A stretch of DNA of 64,000 nucleotides from Candidatus Tepidifontimicrobium thermophilum (lineage in GTDB: Bacteria > Sysuimicrobiota > Sysuimicrobiia > Sysuimicrobiales > Sysuimicrobiaceae), in contig JAVKKH010000002.1 in the NCBI GenBank assembly GCA_031296405.1, positions 1 to 64,000 on the forward strand. The letters are read 5' to 3'. Positions within the stretch are counted from its first letter, which is position 1, and each line of letters opens with the position of its first letter. Shown here piece after piece: positions 16,817 to 24,337 of the stretch. Under the pieces are notes generated by a model, which did not search any database, was not told where the DNA came from, and worked only from the letters and a program-made list of their open reading frames with translations. The translations under genes and the position numbers were made by a program.

Positions 16817-17580
16817 ACCCAGCTTCCCATGGGGCGGACCCGCACGTGGGCCTCCTCCAGCGCCGCCCGCACCGCGGCGGCCAGCTCCGCCGCGCCGGGC
16901 GTGTCCCCGTGGATGCAAAGGGTCTCCGCCTCCACCACCACCTCACCGCCGTCCACGGTCTCGATGGGCTCCCCGTGGGCGATGCGCACCGCGCGCGATG
17001 CCACCTCGAAGGGCTCCACAAGCACCGCCCCCGGTTGATCCCGCGGCACCAGGCTGCCGTCCCTGCGGTACCCGCGGTCGCAGAAGGCCTCCCGCGCCAC
17101 CCGCACGCCCAGACCTCGTGCGACCCGCTCACTGGTAGACCCGCTCAGCACCACCAGGATGGCTTCCGGCCAGGCCCGGCGCACGGCCTCCGCCACGGCC
17201 GCGGCGGTGGCCTCGTCCCGCGCGGCCACGTTGTACAACGCGCCGTGGGGCTTGACGTGCTGCAATCGCACGCCCTCGGCGCGCGCCACCGCCTCCAGGG
17301 CCCCGACCTGGGCCAGCAGGAAGGCGTACACCTCGTCCGGGGTCATGGGCAGGGCGCGGCGGCCGAACCCCCACAGGTCCGGATAGCCTGGGTGCGCCCC
17401 CACGGCCACGCCCCGCTCCCGGCACAGCTGGACCGTCTTCCGCATGACCAGCGGGTCGCCCGCGTGCATCCCGCAGGCCACGTTCGCGGAGGTCACGTAC
17501 GCCAGCACCGCCTCGTCGTTGCCGAGCCGGTACGGGCCGAACGACTCGCCCAGGTCGCAGTTGAGGTCCACGTAGCGCAC
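16813..17580 (-). CDS. pxpA: LamB/YcsF family 5-oxoprolinase subunit A
   Basis: 255 residues from GTG 17580 (GGAGG five bases upstream). The motif DLNCDLGESFGPYRLGNDEA at the N-terminus, ANVACGMHAGDP, GVAVGAHPGYPDLWGFGRR and HVKPHGALYN are hallmarks of the family. With PxpB and PxpC this subunit hydrolyses 5-oxoproline (pyroglutamate) to glutamate using ATP; those partners are not in the window. Instead it is directly coupled to a penicillin-acylase-family gene. It is divergent from the sensor kinase with only 51 bases between. Confidence 0.9.
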   Translation of the reverse strand: MRYVDLNCDLGESFGPYRLGNDEAVLAYVTSANVACGMHAGDPLVMRKTVQLCRERGVAVGAHPGYPDLWGFGRRALPMTPDEVYAFLLAQVGALEAVARAEGVRLQHVKPHGALYNVAARDEATAAAVAEAVRRAWPEAILVVLSGSTSERVARGLGVRVAREAFCDRGYRRDGSLVPRDQPGAVLVEPFEVASRAVRIAHGEPIETVDGGEVVVEAETLCIHGDTPGAAELAAAVRAALEEAHVRVRPMGSWV

Positions 17581-17631
17581 TGCTCCTCCAGCTTGCCAGG
17601 GCTCGGGGGCCTCCCGGAAGATACCCCTAAG

Positions 17632-19590
17632 ATGCGTTCGCGCATCGGGCGCAGGATCCTGGCAGGGTACCTGGCGGTCTCCCTCCTCCTGGCGGCGTTG
17701 CTCGCCGCTTCCGCCTTCGCGGGCACGTGGATCGCGCAGGTAACCCGGCGCGTTTACCAGGCCGACCGGGCCAGCTTGCAGGTCCTCACCGCCCTGGGGT
17801 TGCTGGAGCGGCGGCTGTTCTACGTCCTTCGGCGCGCCCTGGACCCGTCCGCAAGCCCGGAGGAGAACCGGCTGCTGGCCTACCTGCTGAGCTCCCACCT
17901 GGAACGTCTGGCGCAGGACCCGCACCGCCTCCTAGGGGGAGCCGGTCCGGAGGCAGCGCGGGCGCGGGCCCTCGCTTTCACCTGCGACCGCGCCGCTCAG
18001 GCGTTCCTCGCGAACGGCGCTCGGATGCCGGACCGGCTGACCCCCCTCCTGCTCTGCCACGAGCAACTCCGGCTGGTTTTGCAACGCCACCTGGACCAGG
18101 CACAGCGGCAGGCGGTGGGGGGCGCCTCCCGGCTGAAGGCGCTGGAAGGCGCCGCGTGGCTTCCGGGTTTCCTGCGAAACCTGGCCCGCAACAGCGAGCG
18201 GGCCCGACGACTCAGCCAGGCCCTGCAGGTCACCCTGGAGTTCGAGTCCCGCTTCTACAGGCGGCTGTCCTCCGCCCTGGCCCGTGCGGTCGACTTGCGG
18301 GCCCCGCAAGCGGCCGCCCCGGCCCAGTCCGACCTGCGCCTGCTGGAAGAGCTCGAGCACCTGACCGCCGTCCCCGAGGCACGGGCCATGGCCGCTGCCG
18401 TGCGCGAGGCGGCTGCCCGCGCGGAGGGCCACTTGAGCCGGCTGCACGGCCCTGGCGCGGTCCGCGCCGTAGCGTGGGAGGCACAGCAGGTCACCTCGCG
18501 TCTGGAGACCCTGCGCCCGCTGCTGCAGGTGGAGCAGGATCGGGCCCTCGCGGACGTCGGGCTGGTCAACGCCTCCGTGGTCTCCTTCGTGCAGACCTTC
18601 TCCGCGGCCGCGGTGGTGGGGCTGCTGGGCGGTTTCCTCGTGCTGCTGGCCCTCACCCGGTCCATGACAGCGTCTCTGGAGGCCCTCCGGGAGGCCATGG
18701 AACGGGTGCGGGACGGACGCCTGGACGCGCGGGTGGAAGTGGGGCGTCGGCGGGACGAGACGGCGGAGATGGCGCGGGTGTTCAACCAGATGGCGGCGGA
18801 GCTGCAGGACTCGCGCCAGCGGCTCCAGGCGTACCAGGCCGACCTGCAGCGGCTGGTGGCGGAACGGACGCAGGCCCTGGAGCAAGCGCAAGCGCAGCTG
18901 GTGCAGGCGGAGAAGCTTTCCGCGGTGGGCGAGCTGGTGGCAGGCGTGGCCCACGAGCTCAACAACCCGCTCACGTCCGTGCTGGGGTACGCCCAGCTGC
19001 TGGAGTCCGACCCCGCGCTCCCGGAGGACCTGCGCGGGTACGCGGGGATCGTGGTCCGGGAGGCGGACCGGGCCCGGCAGATCATCCACAGCTTGCTGAC
19101 GTTCGCGCGCCCGCAGCCTGTAGAGCGGGAGGTCCTGGACGTGAACCCGGTGGTGCGCAGGGCGCTGGAGGCCTTCCGTTGGGATGTGGGCGAGGTGGTG
19201 CTGGTCCCCCGCTTCTACCCGGACCCCTTGTGGGTGCGGGCGAACGCGGTGCAGCTGCAGCAGGTGTTCACCAACATCGTCCAGAACGCCCTGCAGGCCA
19301 TGGGATCGGGACCGGGCACCCTCCGGGTCAGGACCGACCGCGTCGGCGACTGCGCTGTGGTGGAGTTCGCGGACACCGGCCCGGGCATCCCTCCCGAGTA
19401 CCTCGGCCGGGTGTTCGACCCCTTCTTCACCACCAAGAAACTGGGCGAGGGGACGGGCCTGGGCCTGTCCATCTCGTACGGCATCGTCCGGGACCACGGA
19501 GGAACCATCCGGGCCCACAACCGCCCGGAGGGAGGCGCGTGCTTCACGGTGGAACTCCCGTTGTGCGAGCCGCCCGCTCCGGCCCCGTAG
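17632..19590 (+). CDS. Orphan membrane sensor histidine kinase with HAMP domain
   Basis: 652 residues. TM1 about 9-31, a large extracytoplasmic helical domain of some 280 residues rich in Ala/Leu/Arg, TM2 about 314-343, then HAMP, a coiled coil, and HisKA with phospho-acceptor His441 in GVAHELNNPLTSVLGY. The ATPase domain shows NIVQNALQAMG (N box), DTGPGIP (G1), FDPFFTTK (F box) and GTGLGLSIS (G2). The NtrB-like H-box and LNNPLTSVLG sequence is typical of kinases working with NtrC-type or OmpR-type regulators, but none is encoded nearby. Start ATG 17632 has only a weak GGAAG upstream. Its 3' end overlaps the convergent VOC gene by 47 bases. Confidence 0.9.
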   Translation: MRSRIGRRILAGYLAVSLLLAALLAASAFAGTWIAQVTRRVYQADRASLQVLTALGLLERRLFYVLRRALDPSASPEENRLLAYLLSSHLERLAQDPHRLLGGAGPEAARARALAFTCDRAAQAFLANGARMPDRLTPLLLCHEQLRLVLQRHLDQAQRQAVGGASRLKALEGAAWLPGFLRNLARNSERARRLSQALQVTLEFESRFYRRLSSALARAVDLRAPQAAAPAQSDLRLLEELEHLTAVPEARAMAAAVREAAARAEGHLSRLHGPGAVRAVAWEAQQVTSRLETLRPLLQVEQDRALADVGLVNASVVSFVQTFSAAAVVGLLGGFLVLLALTRSMTASLEALREAMERVRDGRLDARVEVGRRRDETAEMARVFNQMAAELQDSRQRLQAYQADLQRLVAERTQALEQAQAQLVQAEKLSAVGELVAGVAHELNNPLTSVLGYAQLLESDPALPEDLRGYAGIVVREADRARQIIHSLLTFARPQPVEREVLDVNPVVRRALEAFRWDVGEVVLVPRFYPDPLWVRANAVQLQQVFTNIVQNALQAMGSGPGTLRVRTDRVGDCAVVEFADTGPGIPPEYLGRVFDPFFTTKKLGEGTGLGLSISYGIVRDHGGTIRAHNRPEGGACFTVELPLCEPPAPAP

Positions 19591-20425
19591 TCCGGTCGCG
19601 GACCACCACCTCCACACCCGCGGGGTCGACCAACCGCACCTGCCCGTCGGCGTGCCGGTGCGGGACCCCCCGCTCGTGCAGGTCCCCTGCCAGGGACGCC
19701 GCGGTGCCGGGTGGGGTGGACCACACGTACCGCACCAGCCCCGTGCTGCCCTCGGGAGCCGGACGGCGCGTCCCCCACACGTTGGCCCCCACGTGGTGGT
19801 GGTAGTCGCCCGCGGCGAAGAACAGGGCTCCGGGGTAGCTGCGCTGTGTCACCGCAAGGCCCAGCACGCCCGCGTAGAAGGCTTCCGCCTGTTCCAGGTC
19901 CGCCACCGACAGGTGCACGTGGCCCAGGCGGGTGCCCGGGTGCAGGGGTGCGGGGGAGCGAGCCTCGCGCAGCAGCGCCGCCACGTCCAGGGCCTTGGTC
20001 ACCATGCGCAGCTCACCGCCCCGCCACGGCCACAGCTCGCGAGGCCGGTCGCGATACAGCTCCAGCCCGTTGCCCTCGGGATCGCTCAGGTAGAAAGCCT
20101 CCGACACCCCGTGGTCGCTCGCGCCCTCCAGAGGCCACTCCGCGTCCACCAGCCGCCGGACCACTTGCGCCAGAGCGGCACGGTCCGGGAGGAGGAGGGC
20201 GAAGTGGTAAAGGCCCACAGATCCCTGGGGCCGAGGGGACGCCTCCGACACGTGTTCCAGCTCCAGCGCAAATCCCCGCCCCGCCGGTACAAGCCGCACT
20301 CCGGCGGCGTCCTGTCCTTCCGGCTGCAACCCCAGCAGGTCCCCGTAAAACTCCAGGGCCCTGGCGAGGTCCCTCACCCGCAGCCGCAGCTCTACCAGCT
20401 GCGCATCCTGTGGCATCCGGAACAC
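19544..20425 (-). CDS. Two-domain VOC protein (CatE-like extradiol dioxygenase/glyoxalase fold)
   Basis: 293 residues from GTG 20425; ATG 20416 is an equally possible start. Two VOC modules: the first with LRLRVRDLARALEFYGDLLG and YLSDPEGNGLELYRDRP, the second with LGHVHLSVADLEQAEAFYAG, the His-rich AAGDYHHHVGANVWG and LVDPAGVEVVVRD. His in GHVH, His in DYHH and a C-terminal Glu are plausible metal ligands, as in catechol-2,3-dioxygenase-like CatE proteins. Exact substrate unknown. It is the last gene of a five-gene operon with DJ-1, MBL and hydrolase folds, five bases after the hydrolase stop. Overlaps the convergent kinase gene. Confidence 0.82.
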   Translation of the reverse strand: MFRMPQDAQLVELRLRVRDLARALEFYGDLLGLQPEGQDAAGVRLVPAGRGFALELEHVSEASPRPQGSVGLYHFALLLPDRAALAQVVRRLVDAEWPLEGASDHGVSEAFYLSDPEGNGLELYRDRPRELWPWRGGELRMVTKALDVAALLREARSPAPLHPGTRLGHVHLSVADLEQAEAFYAGVLGLAVTQRSYPGALFFAAGDYHHHVGANVWGTRRPAPEGSTGLVRYVWSTPPGTAASLAGDLHERGVPHRHADGQVRLVDPAGVEVVVRDRTTGPERAARTTGVPP

Positions 20426-20429
20426 GTCC

Positions 20430-21131
20430 TCACCCCCGCGCGGCCAGCTGCTTCAGGAACGTCCGGACGGTGTCGCGGAACAGCCGCCTGCGCTCCGCGA
20501 ACACCATGTGCCCTGCTTCCGGAACAACGACCAGGGTGGAGCCCCGGATTCCGGCGTGCAACTCGGCGGAAAGGGCCGGCGGGGTCATCACGTCCCGCTC
20601 CCCACACACCACCAGGGTCGGCAGGCGCACCTCCTCCAGTCGGCCGGTCACGTCGAAGGCGTTGCAGGCTTCCAGGTCCTGCCGCAGCACCTCCGGGCCC
20701 AGGTGCCGGGCAGACTCCAGCACCTTCGCCTTCACCCGTTCGGGCGCGTGGGGTCCGAAGCACAGCTCCACGAACCGGTCCAGGGTCGCGTGCGGAGTGT
20801 GCACGAGCCCCTGCAGGAACTTGGGGTTGACCCGGAGCCTCGGGCCCGTCCCCACCAGCACCAGGCCCGAAAGCTGCTGGGGTGCCGCCAGGGCCGCGTG
20901 CAGCGCCACCGCGCCCCCCATGGAGTGGCCCACCAGCACCGGATGCAAGGAGCCGGACGCACGCAGGTCGTCCAACAGCCACGCAGCGTACGCTTCTACG
21001 GTCGCAAGGAGCCGACCGGCGGGGTGTCCTGGGAGGTCAGGGGCGCGGCTTTGGGGAAAGTCCAGCAGCTGGCTCTGCCACACCCGGCCGGTCGCCCCGG
21101 CGCCGTGCACGAACACCAGGACAGGGCTCAC
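20430..21131 (-). CDS. Alpha/beta-hydrolase
   Basis: 233 residues. The oxyanion region VFVHGAGATGRVWQSQL, nucleophile elbow VGHSMGGAVALHAA (Ser about 69), acid in VCGERDVMTPP and the catalytic His in PEAGHMVFAER make a complete triad. Esterase, thioesterase or C-C hydrolase activity is possible; in meta-cleavage pathways such a hydrolase follows an extradiol dioxygenase, which fits the downstream VOC gene. GTG start overlaps the MBL stop in a GTGA arrangement. Confidence 0.87.
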   Translation of the reverse strand: MSPVLVFVHGAGATGRVWQSQLLDFPQSRAPDLPGHPAGRLLATVEAYAAWLLDDLRASGSLHPVLVGHSMGGAVALHAALAAPQQLSGLVLVGTGPRLRVNPKFLQGLVHTPHATLDRFVELCFGPHAPERVKAKVLESARHLGPEVLRQDLEACNAFDVTGRLEEVRLPTLVVCGERDVMTPPALSAELHAGIRGSTLVVVPEAGHMVFAERRRLFRDTVRTFLKQLAARG

Positions 21132-21781
21132 CCCCCGGTGTCCCCGAGTCCCACCAGGAACGGGTTGCTGAGCCGCTCCCGGCCCACGGTGGTGGCCGGT
21201 CCGTGGCCCGGGTATAGGACAGTGTCGTCGGGCAACGTGAGGATCTTGGTCTTCAGGGTGTGTTCCAGCGTCTTCCAGTCCCCACCCGGGAGGTCGGTGC
21301 GTCCCACGCTGCCCGCAAAGACCACGTCGCCCACAAACGCCAGCCCGTCGCCCACCAGGATGACGTGGCCCGGGGTGTGGCCTGGCGCGTGTACCACCCG
21401 CAGCTCGAGCGAGCTCACCCGCAGCACGTCGCCGTCCCGCAGGAGGCCGTCGGGCGCTGGCGGAGGGTCGATGTACACCCCCATGAGCTGCGCGCGGGTG
21501 GCGGCCGCGCGAAGGTCCTCCACCTCGCCCTCCGGGACCAGGAACGGAGCCCCGGTGAGCTCCCGCAGGGCGCGGACCGCGCCCACGTGGTCCCAGTGCG
21601 CGTGGGTGATCACCAGGGCCTCCACGGTCAGCCCGTGGCCTCGGAGCACCTCGGCGATGACGTCGGGATCCTCCCCGGGGTCGATCACCCAGCCCCGGGC
21701 AGCCTGCGCGTCCCCGTACACGTAGCAGTTCGTCCCGATGGGGCCGGTGGGGATCTGCTCCAGCACCGGCACGGCGGTCAC
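21128..21781 (-). CDS. Metallo-beta-lactamase fold hydrolase (glyoxalase II-like)
   Basis: 217 residues. GPIGTNCYVYGD near the N-terminus, metal motif THAHWDHVGAV (about residue 55), APGHTPGHVILVG, AFVGDVVFAGSVGRTDLPGG and LYPGHGPATTVGRE. This set matches the glyoxalase II / YcbL group that hydrolyses thioesters such as S-lactoylglutathione, though thiol cofactor and substrate are unknown here. GTG 21781 overlaps the preceding stop by GTGA; GTG 21772 is an alternative. Confidence 0.87.
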   Translation of the reverse strand: MTAVPVLEQIPTGPIGTNCYVYGDAQAARGWVIDPGEDPDVIAEVLRGHGLTVEALVITHAHWDHVGAVRALRELTGAPFLVPEGEVEDLRAAATRAQLMGVYIDPPPAPDGLLRDGDVLRVSSLELRVVHAPGHTPGHVILVGDGLAFVGDVVFAGSVGRTDLPGGDWKTLEHTLKTKILTLPDDTVLYPGHGPATTVGRERLSNPFLVGLGDTGG

Positions 21782-22098
21782 GGCTTCAGCACCTGCTGGA
21801 ACCGCCGCACCCCCCGCGCGGCCAGGTCCACCCGCTCCTGGATCGGCACGAACTGCTCCAGGTAGCGGCGGGCTTTCGCCATGGGATCCCGCAGCTGGTC
21901 CTGCCACGCCTCGGACTCCACCCAGGCCGCGGGCATGTTGATCAGAGTGTGAGCCTGCTGCAGGCGCAGGACGTACTCGTAGCACGGGAAGGGCCCGGGC
22001 CGGAACGTCACGGTACGCGGATCCAGCGCCAACCCTGCTTCCTGAGCCGCACGCTGGAGGCGCCGCGCGGCTTCCGCCAGGGGGATCGGCGCGCTCAC
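21778..22098 (-). CDS. Small hypothetical protein between DJ-1 and MBL genes
   Basis: 106 residues, no recognised family. It has FRPGPFPCYEYVLRLQQAHT in the middle and a helical, charged C-terminus (DPMAKARRYLEQFVPIQERV). No membrane segment. GTG 22098 overlaps the DJ-1 stop and its own stop overlaps the MBL start, both as GTGA, so it is locked in the operon's translation chain. One cysteine is present (PCYEY). Confidence 0.72.
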   Translation of the reverse strand: MSAPIPLAEAARRLQRAAQEAGLALDPRTVTFRPGPFPCYEYVLRLQQAHTLINMPAAWVESEAWQDQLRDPMAKARRYLEQFVPIQERVDLAARGVRRFQQVLKP

Positions 22099-22628
22099 GC
22101 CACCTTCACCCTGGCCAGCAGATCTAGCAGCGCCCGGCAGAAGGCGGGCAGGTCCGCGGGCATGCGGGACGACACCAGGTTCCCGTCCACCACCACCTCC
22201 TGGTCCACCCAGCGCGCGCCGGCGTTGACCAGGTCGTCGCGGATGGAGGGGAAGCTGGTCACCGTCCGGCCCCGCACGATCCCCGCGGAGGCGGGGACCC
22301 AACCCGCGTGGCAGATGAAGGCCACGGGCTTGCCCGCCTCGTGCACGGCCCGGACGAACTCCACCATGGCCCGGTGGCGCCGCATGCGGTCCGGTGCGTA
22401 CCCGCCCGGAATGACCACCGCGTCGAAGTCCTCCGGCCTCGCTTCCTCCATGCCCACGTCCGCCTTGACGGGGTAGCCGTTCTTGCTCTTGTACACCTCG
22501 CCCGCCCGGGGGCCCACGACGCGCACGTCCGCGCCCGCCTCCCGCAGCCGCAGCAGCGGGTACCACAGCTCCAGGTCCTCGTACAGGTCCTCCGCCAGCA
22601 CCGCTACGCGCACGTCCTGCAGCGCCAC
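22095..22628 (-). CDS. DJ-1/PfpI family protein
   Basis: 177 residues from GTG 22628 (GGGAGG seven bases upstream). Conserved features are YEDLELWYPLLRLREAGADV, KSKNGYPVKAD, AVVIPGGYAPDRMRRH and the nucleophile elbow AFICHAGWVPASAGIV with the reactive Cys. The family includes the PfpI/YhbO deglycase, protease and glyoxalase III type enzymes; sequence alone does not separate them. First gene of the operon running to 19544. Confidence 0.9.
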   Translation of the reverse strand: MALQDVRVAVLAEDLYEDLELWYPLLRLREAGADVRVVGPRAGEVYKSKNGYPVKADVGMEEARPEDFDAVVIPGGYAPDRMRRHRAMVEFVRAVHEAGKPVAFICHAGWVPASAGIVRGRTVTSFPSIRDDLVNAGARWVDQEVVVDGNLVSSRMPADLPAFCRALLDLLARVKVA

Positions 22629-22662
22629 CGCCGCACCTCCCGGCTCTAGGGTCTGCTCCTCC

Positions 22663-22668
22663 AGTATA
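22663..22668 (-). promoter_or_regulatory. Candidate -10 element for the DJ-1 operon
   Basis: TATACT on the minus strand, 35 bases upstream of the GTG at 22628, in the 81-base divergent gap to the EamA gene. No convincing -35 hexamer is seen at the right distance. Confidence 0.35.
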
Positions 22669-22709
22669 CCGCCAGGGATCCGCGGTCCCCGGGCCGAACC
22701 CCAAGGGGC

Positions 22710-23597
22710 GTGCGGCAGCGCTTCTCCGGCTACCTCCTGGTCCTGGCCGCTGCGGTGCTGTGGGGCAGCCTGGGCATCGCGGTGCGCTTCACGACCGCCG
22801 CAGGCGTGGGCGCCTTCGAGGCCTCCGTGTGGCGCGCGGGCCTGGCGTTCGCGGGAGCCCTCGTGGCCGCGTCCGCCACCCACCGGGAGCACCTAGCAGT
22901 GCGGCCCCGGGATCTCGTCCTGTTCTCGGGCTACGGATTCGTCAGCATCGCCCTGTTCTTCCTCGCGTACTTCACCGCCATCGAACGCACCACCGTGGCT
23001 ACCGCGGCGGTGCTGCTGTACACGGCTCCCGCGTGGGTCACCGGCCTGAGCGCTGTCCTGTTCGGGGAGGAGCTGTCGCGGGCAAAGCTTCTCAGCCTCG
23101 GGCTCGCGTTCGGGGGCTGCGGCCTCGTGGTGAGGGCCTACGACCCGTCCGCGCTGCGCGCGGACCTGCCGGGGGTGCTGGCGGGCCTAGCTTCGGGTCT
23201 CACCTACGGCCTGTACAGCATCTTCGGCAAGCTAGCGCTCCGGCGGTACCCGCCCCTCGTGGTCCTGGTCTATGCGCTCGGCTTCGGCACGGTGTTCCTG
23301 GCGCTCATGGCCACCGCCGCGGGCGTGTCCCCGCACCGCCTCCTGCCGTCCGCGGTGACCCCGGCCCTGGCCCCCCTCCTGTACCTGGGGCTGGTGACCA
23401 CGCTGCTCGCGCAGTGGCTTTACGTGGCCGGGCTGCGGACGGTGCAGGCCAGCCGGGCCAGTATCGTGGCCACGGTGGAGCCCGTGGTGGCGGGCCTGCT
23501 GGGCTATGCGGTGTTCCGGGAGACCCTGGAACCGCTGCAGCTGGTGGGGGCTGCCGCTGTGGTCGCCGGAGCCGTCCTGGCCCAGGTGAGGCGCTAG
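22710..23597 (+). CDS. EamA/DMT-family transporter
   Basis: 295 residues, ten predicted helices in two EamA repeats: AAAVLWGSLGIAVRFTTAAG at the start of the first, ERTTVATAAVLLYTAPAWVT at its end, and ASGLTYGLYSIFGKLALRRY opening the second, with ASRASIVATVEPVVAGLLGY near the end. Members move amino acids, purines or other metabolites across the inner membrane; the substrate is not predictable. GTG start preceded by AAGGGG. Divergent from the DJ-1 operon; the last four bases overlap the convergent gatD. Confidence 0.88.
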   Translation: MRQRFSGYLLVLAAAVLWGSLGIAVRFTTAAGVGAFEASVWRAGLAFAGALVAASATHREHLAVRPRDLVLFSGYGFVSIALFFLAYFTAIERTTVATAAVLLYTAPAWVTGLSAVLFGEELSRAKLLSLGLAFGGCGLVVRAYDPSALRADLPGVLAGLASGLTYGLYSIFGKLALRRYPPLVVLVYALGFGTVFLALMATAAGVSPHRLLPSAVTPALAPLLYLGLVTTLLAQWLYVAGLRTVQASRASIVATVEPVVAGLLGYAVFRETLEPLQLVGAAAVVAGAVLAQVRR

Positions 23598-24337
23598 CGC
23601 CGTAGGCGGAGACCTGCGCGGGCCGCGGCCGCCGTGTGCGCGGCCTCCTCCCACCGGTCGTCCAAGGGCTGCAGCCGCACGTCCCCGTGCCGTCGCCGGA
23701 GGGCCAGGGTCAGGAGGTGGTCCGCGAGACGGGGGTTCTTCGGCAACACCGGGCCGTGCAGGTAGGTGCCGAACACCGTGCCGCACCACGCGCCTTCCGT
23801 CCCATCCTCCCCGTTGTTACCAAAGCCCACACGGACCCGGGCGAAAGGCTGCACCCCCGGGCCCAGACGCGTGCGGCCGCCGTGGTTCTCGAACCCCACC
23901 AGACTCCCCACGCCCGGTAGCGTGCAGCTCGCCACCACGTTTCCTACCAGCCGCCGGGCCCGGTGCCCCGGGTGCTCCGTGGTCACGTCCAGCAGCCCCA
24001 GGCCCGGTAGCTGGTGGCCGTCTGCGGCGCGATACCCGTGCCCCAACAGCTGGTAGCCCCCGCACACCCCCAGGATCACGGCACCACTTGCCACCGCCGC
24101 CCGCAGGGTGCCCGCGTGTTGCTGCAATGCCCGCGCCACCAGGGCCTGCTGGCGATCCTCCCCGCCGCCCAGGAGGTACAGGTCCCCGTCACCGGGCAGG
24201 TCGTCTTCCAGCCGCACCTCCTTCACCACCACGTGGATCCCGCGGTGCCGCGCCCGCTCCCGCAGCGCCACGAGGTTGCCGCGGTCGCCGTAGAGGTTCA
24301 ACAGGTCCGGGAACAGGTGCACCAGAACGAGGTCCAC
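23594..24337 (-). CDS. gatD: Lipid II isoglutaminyl synthase, glutamine amidotransferase subunit
   Basis: 247 residues. A CobQ-type class I amidotransferase: LVHLFPDLLNLYGDRGNLVA at the N-terminus, nucleophile Cys in GAVILGVCGGYQLLGHGYRA (about residue 94) and catalytic His in VFGTYLHGPVLPKNP. GatD supplies ammonia to MurT for amidation of D-glutamate in the peptidoglycan stem. GTG start directly follows the murT stop with no gap. Confidence 0.93.
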   Translation of the reverse strand: MDLVLVHLFPDLLNLYGDRGNLVALRERARHRGIHVVVKEVRLEDDLPGDGDLYLLGGGEDRQQALVARALQQHAGTLRAAVASGAVILGVCGGYQLLGHGYRAADGHQLPGLGLLDVTTEHPGHRARRLVGNVVASCTLPGVGSLVGFENHGGRTRLGPGVQPFARVRVGFGNNGEDGTEGAWCGTVFGTYLHGPVLPKNPRLADHLLTLALRRRHGDVRLQPLDDRWEEAAHTAAAARAGLRLRR

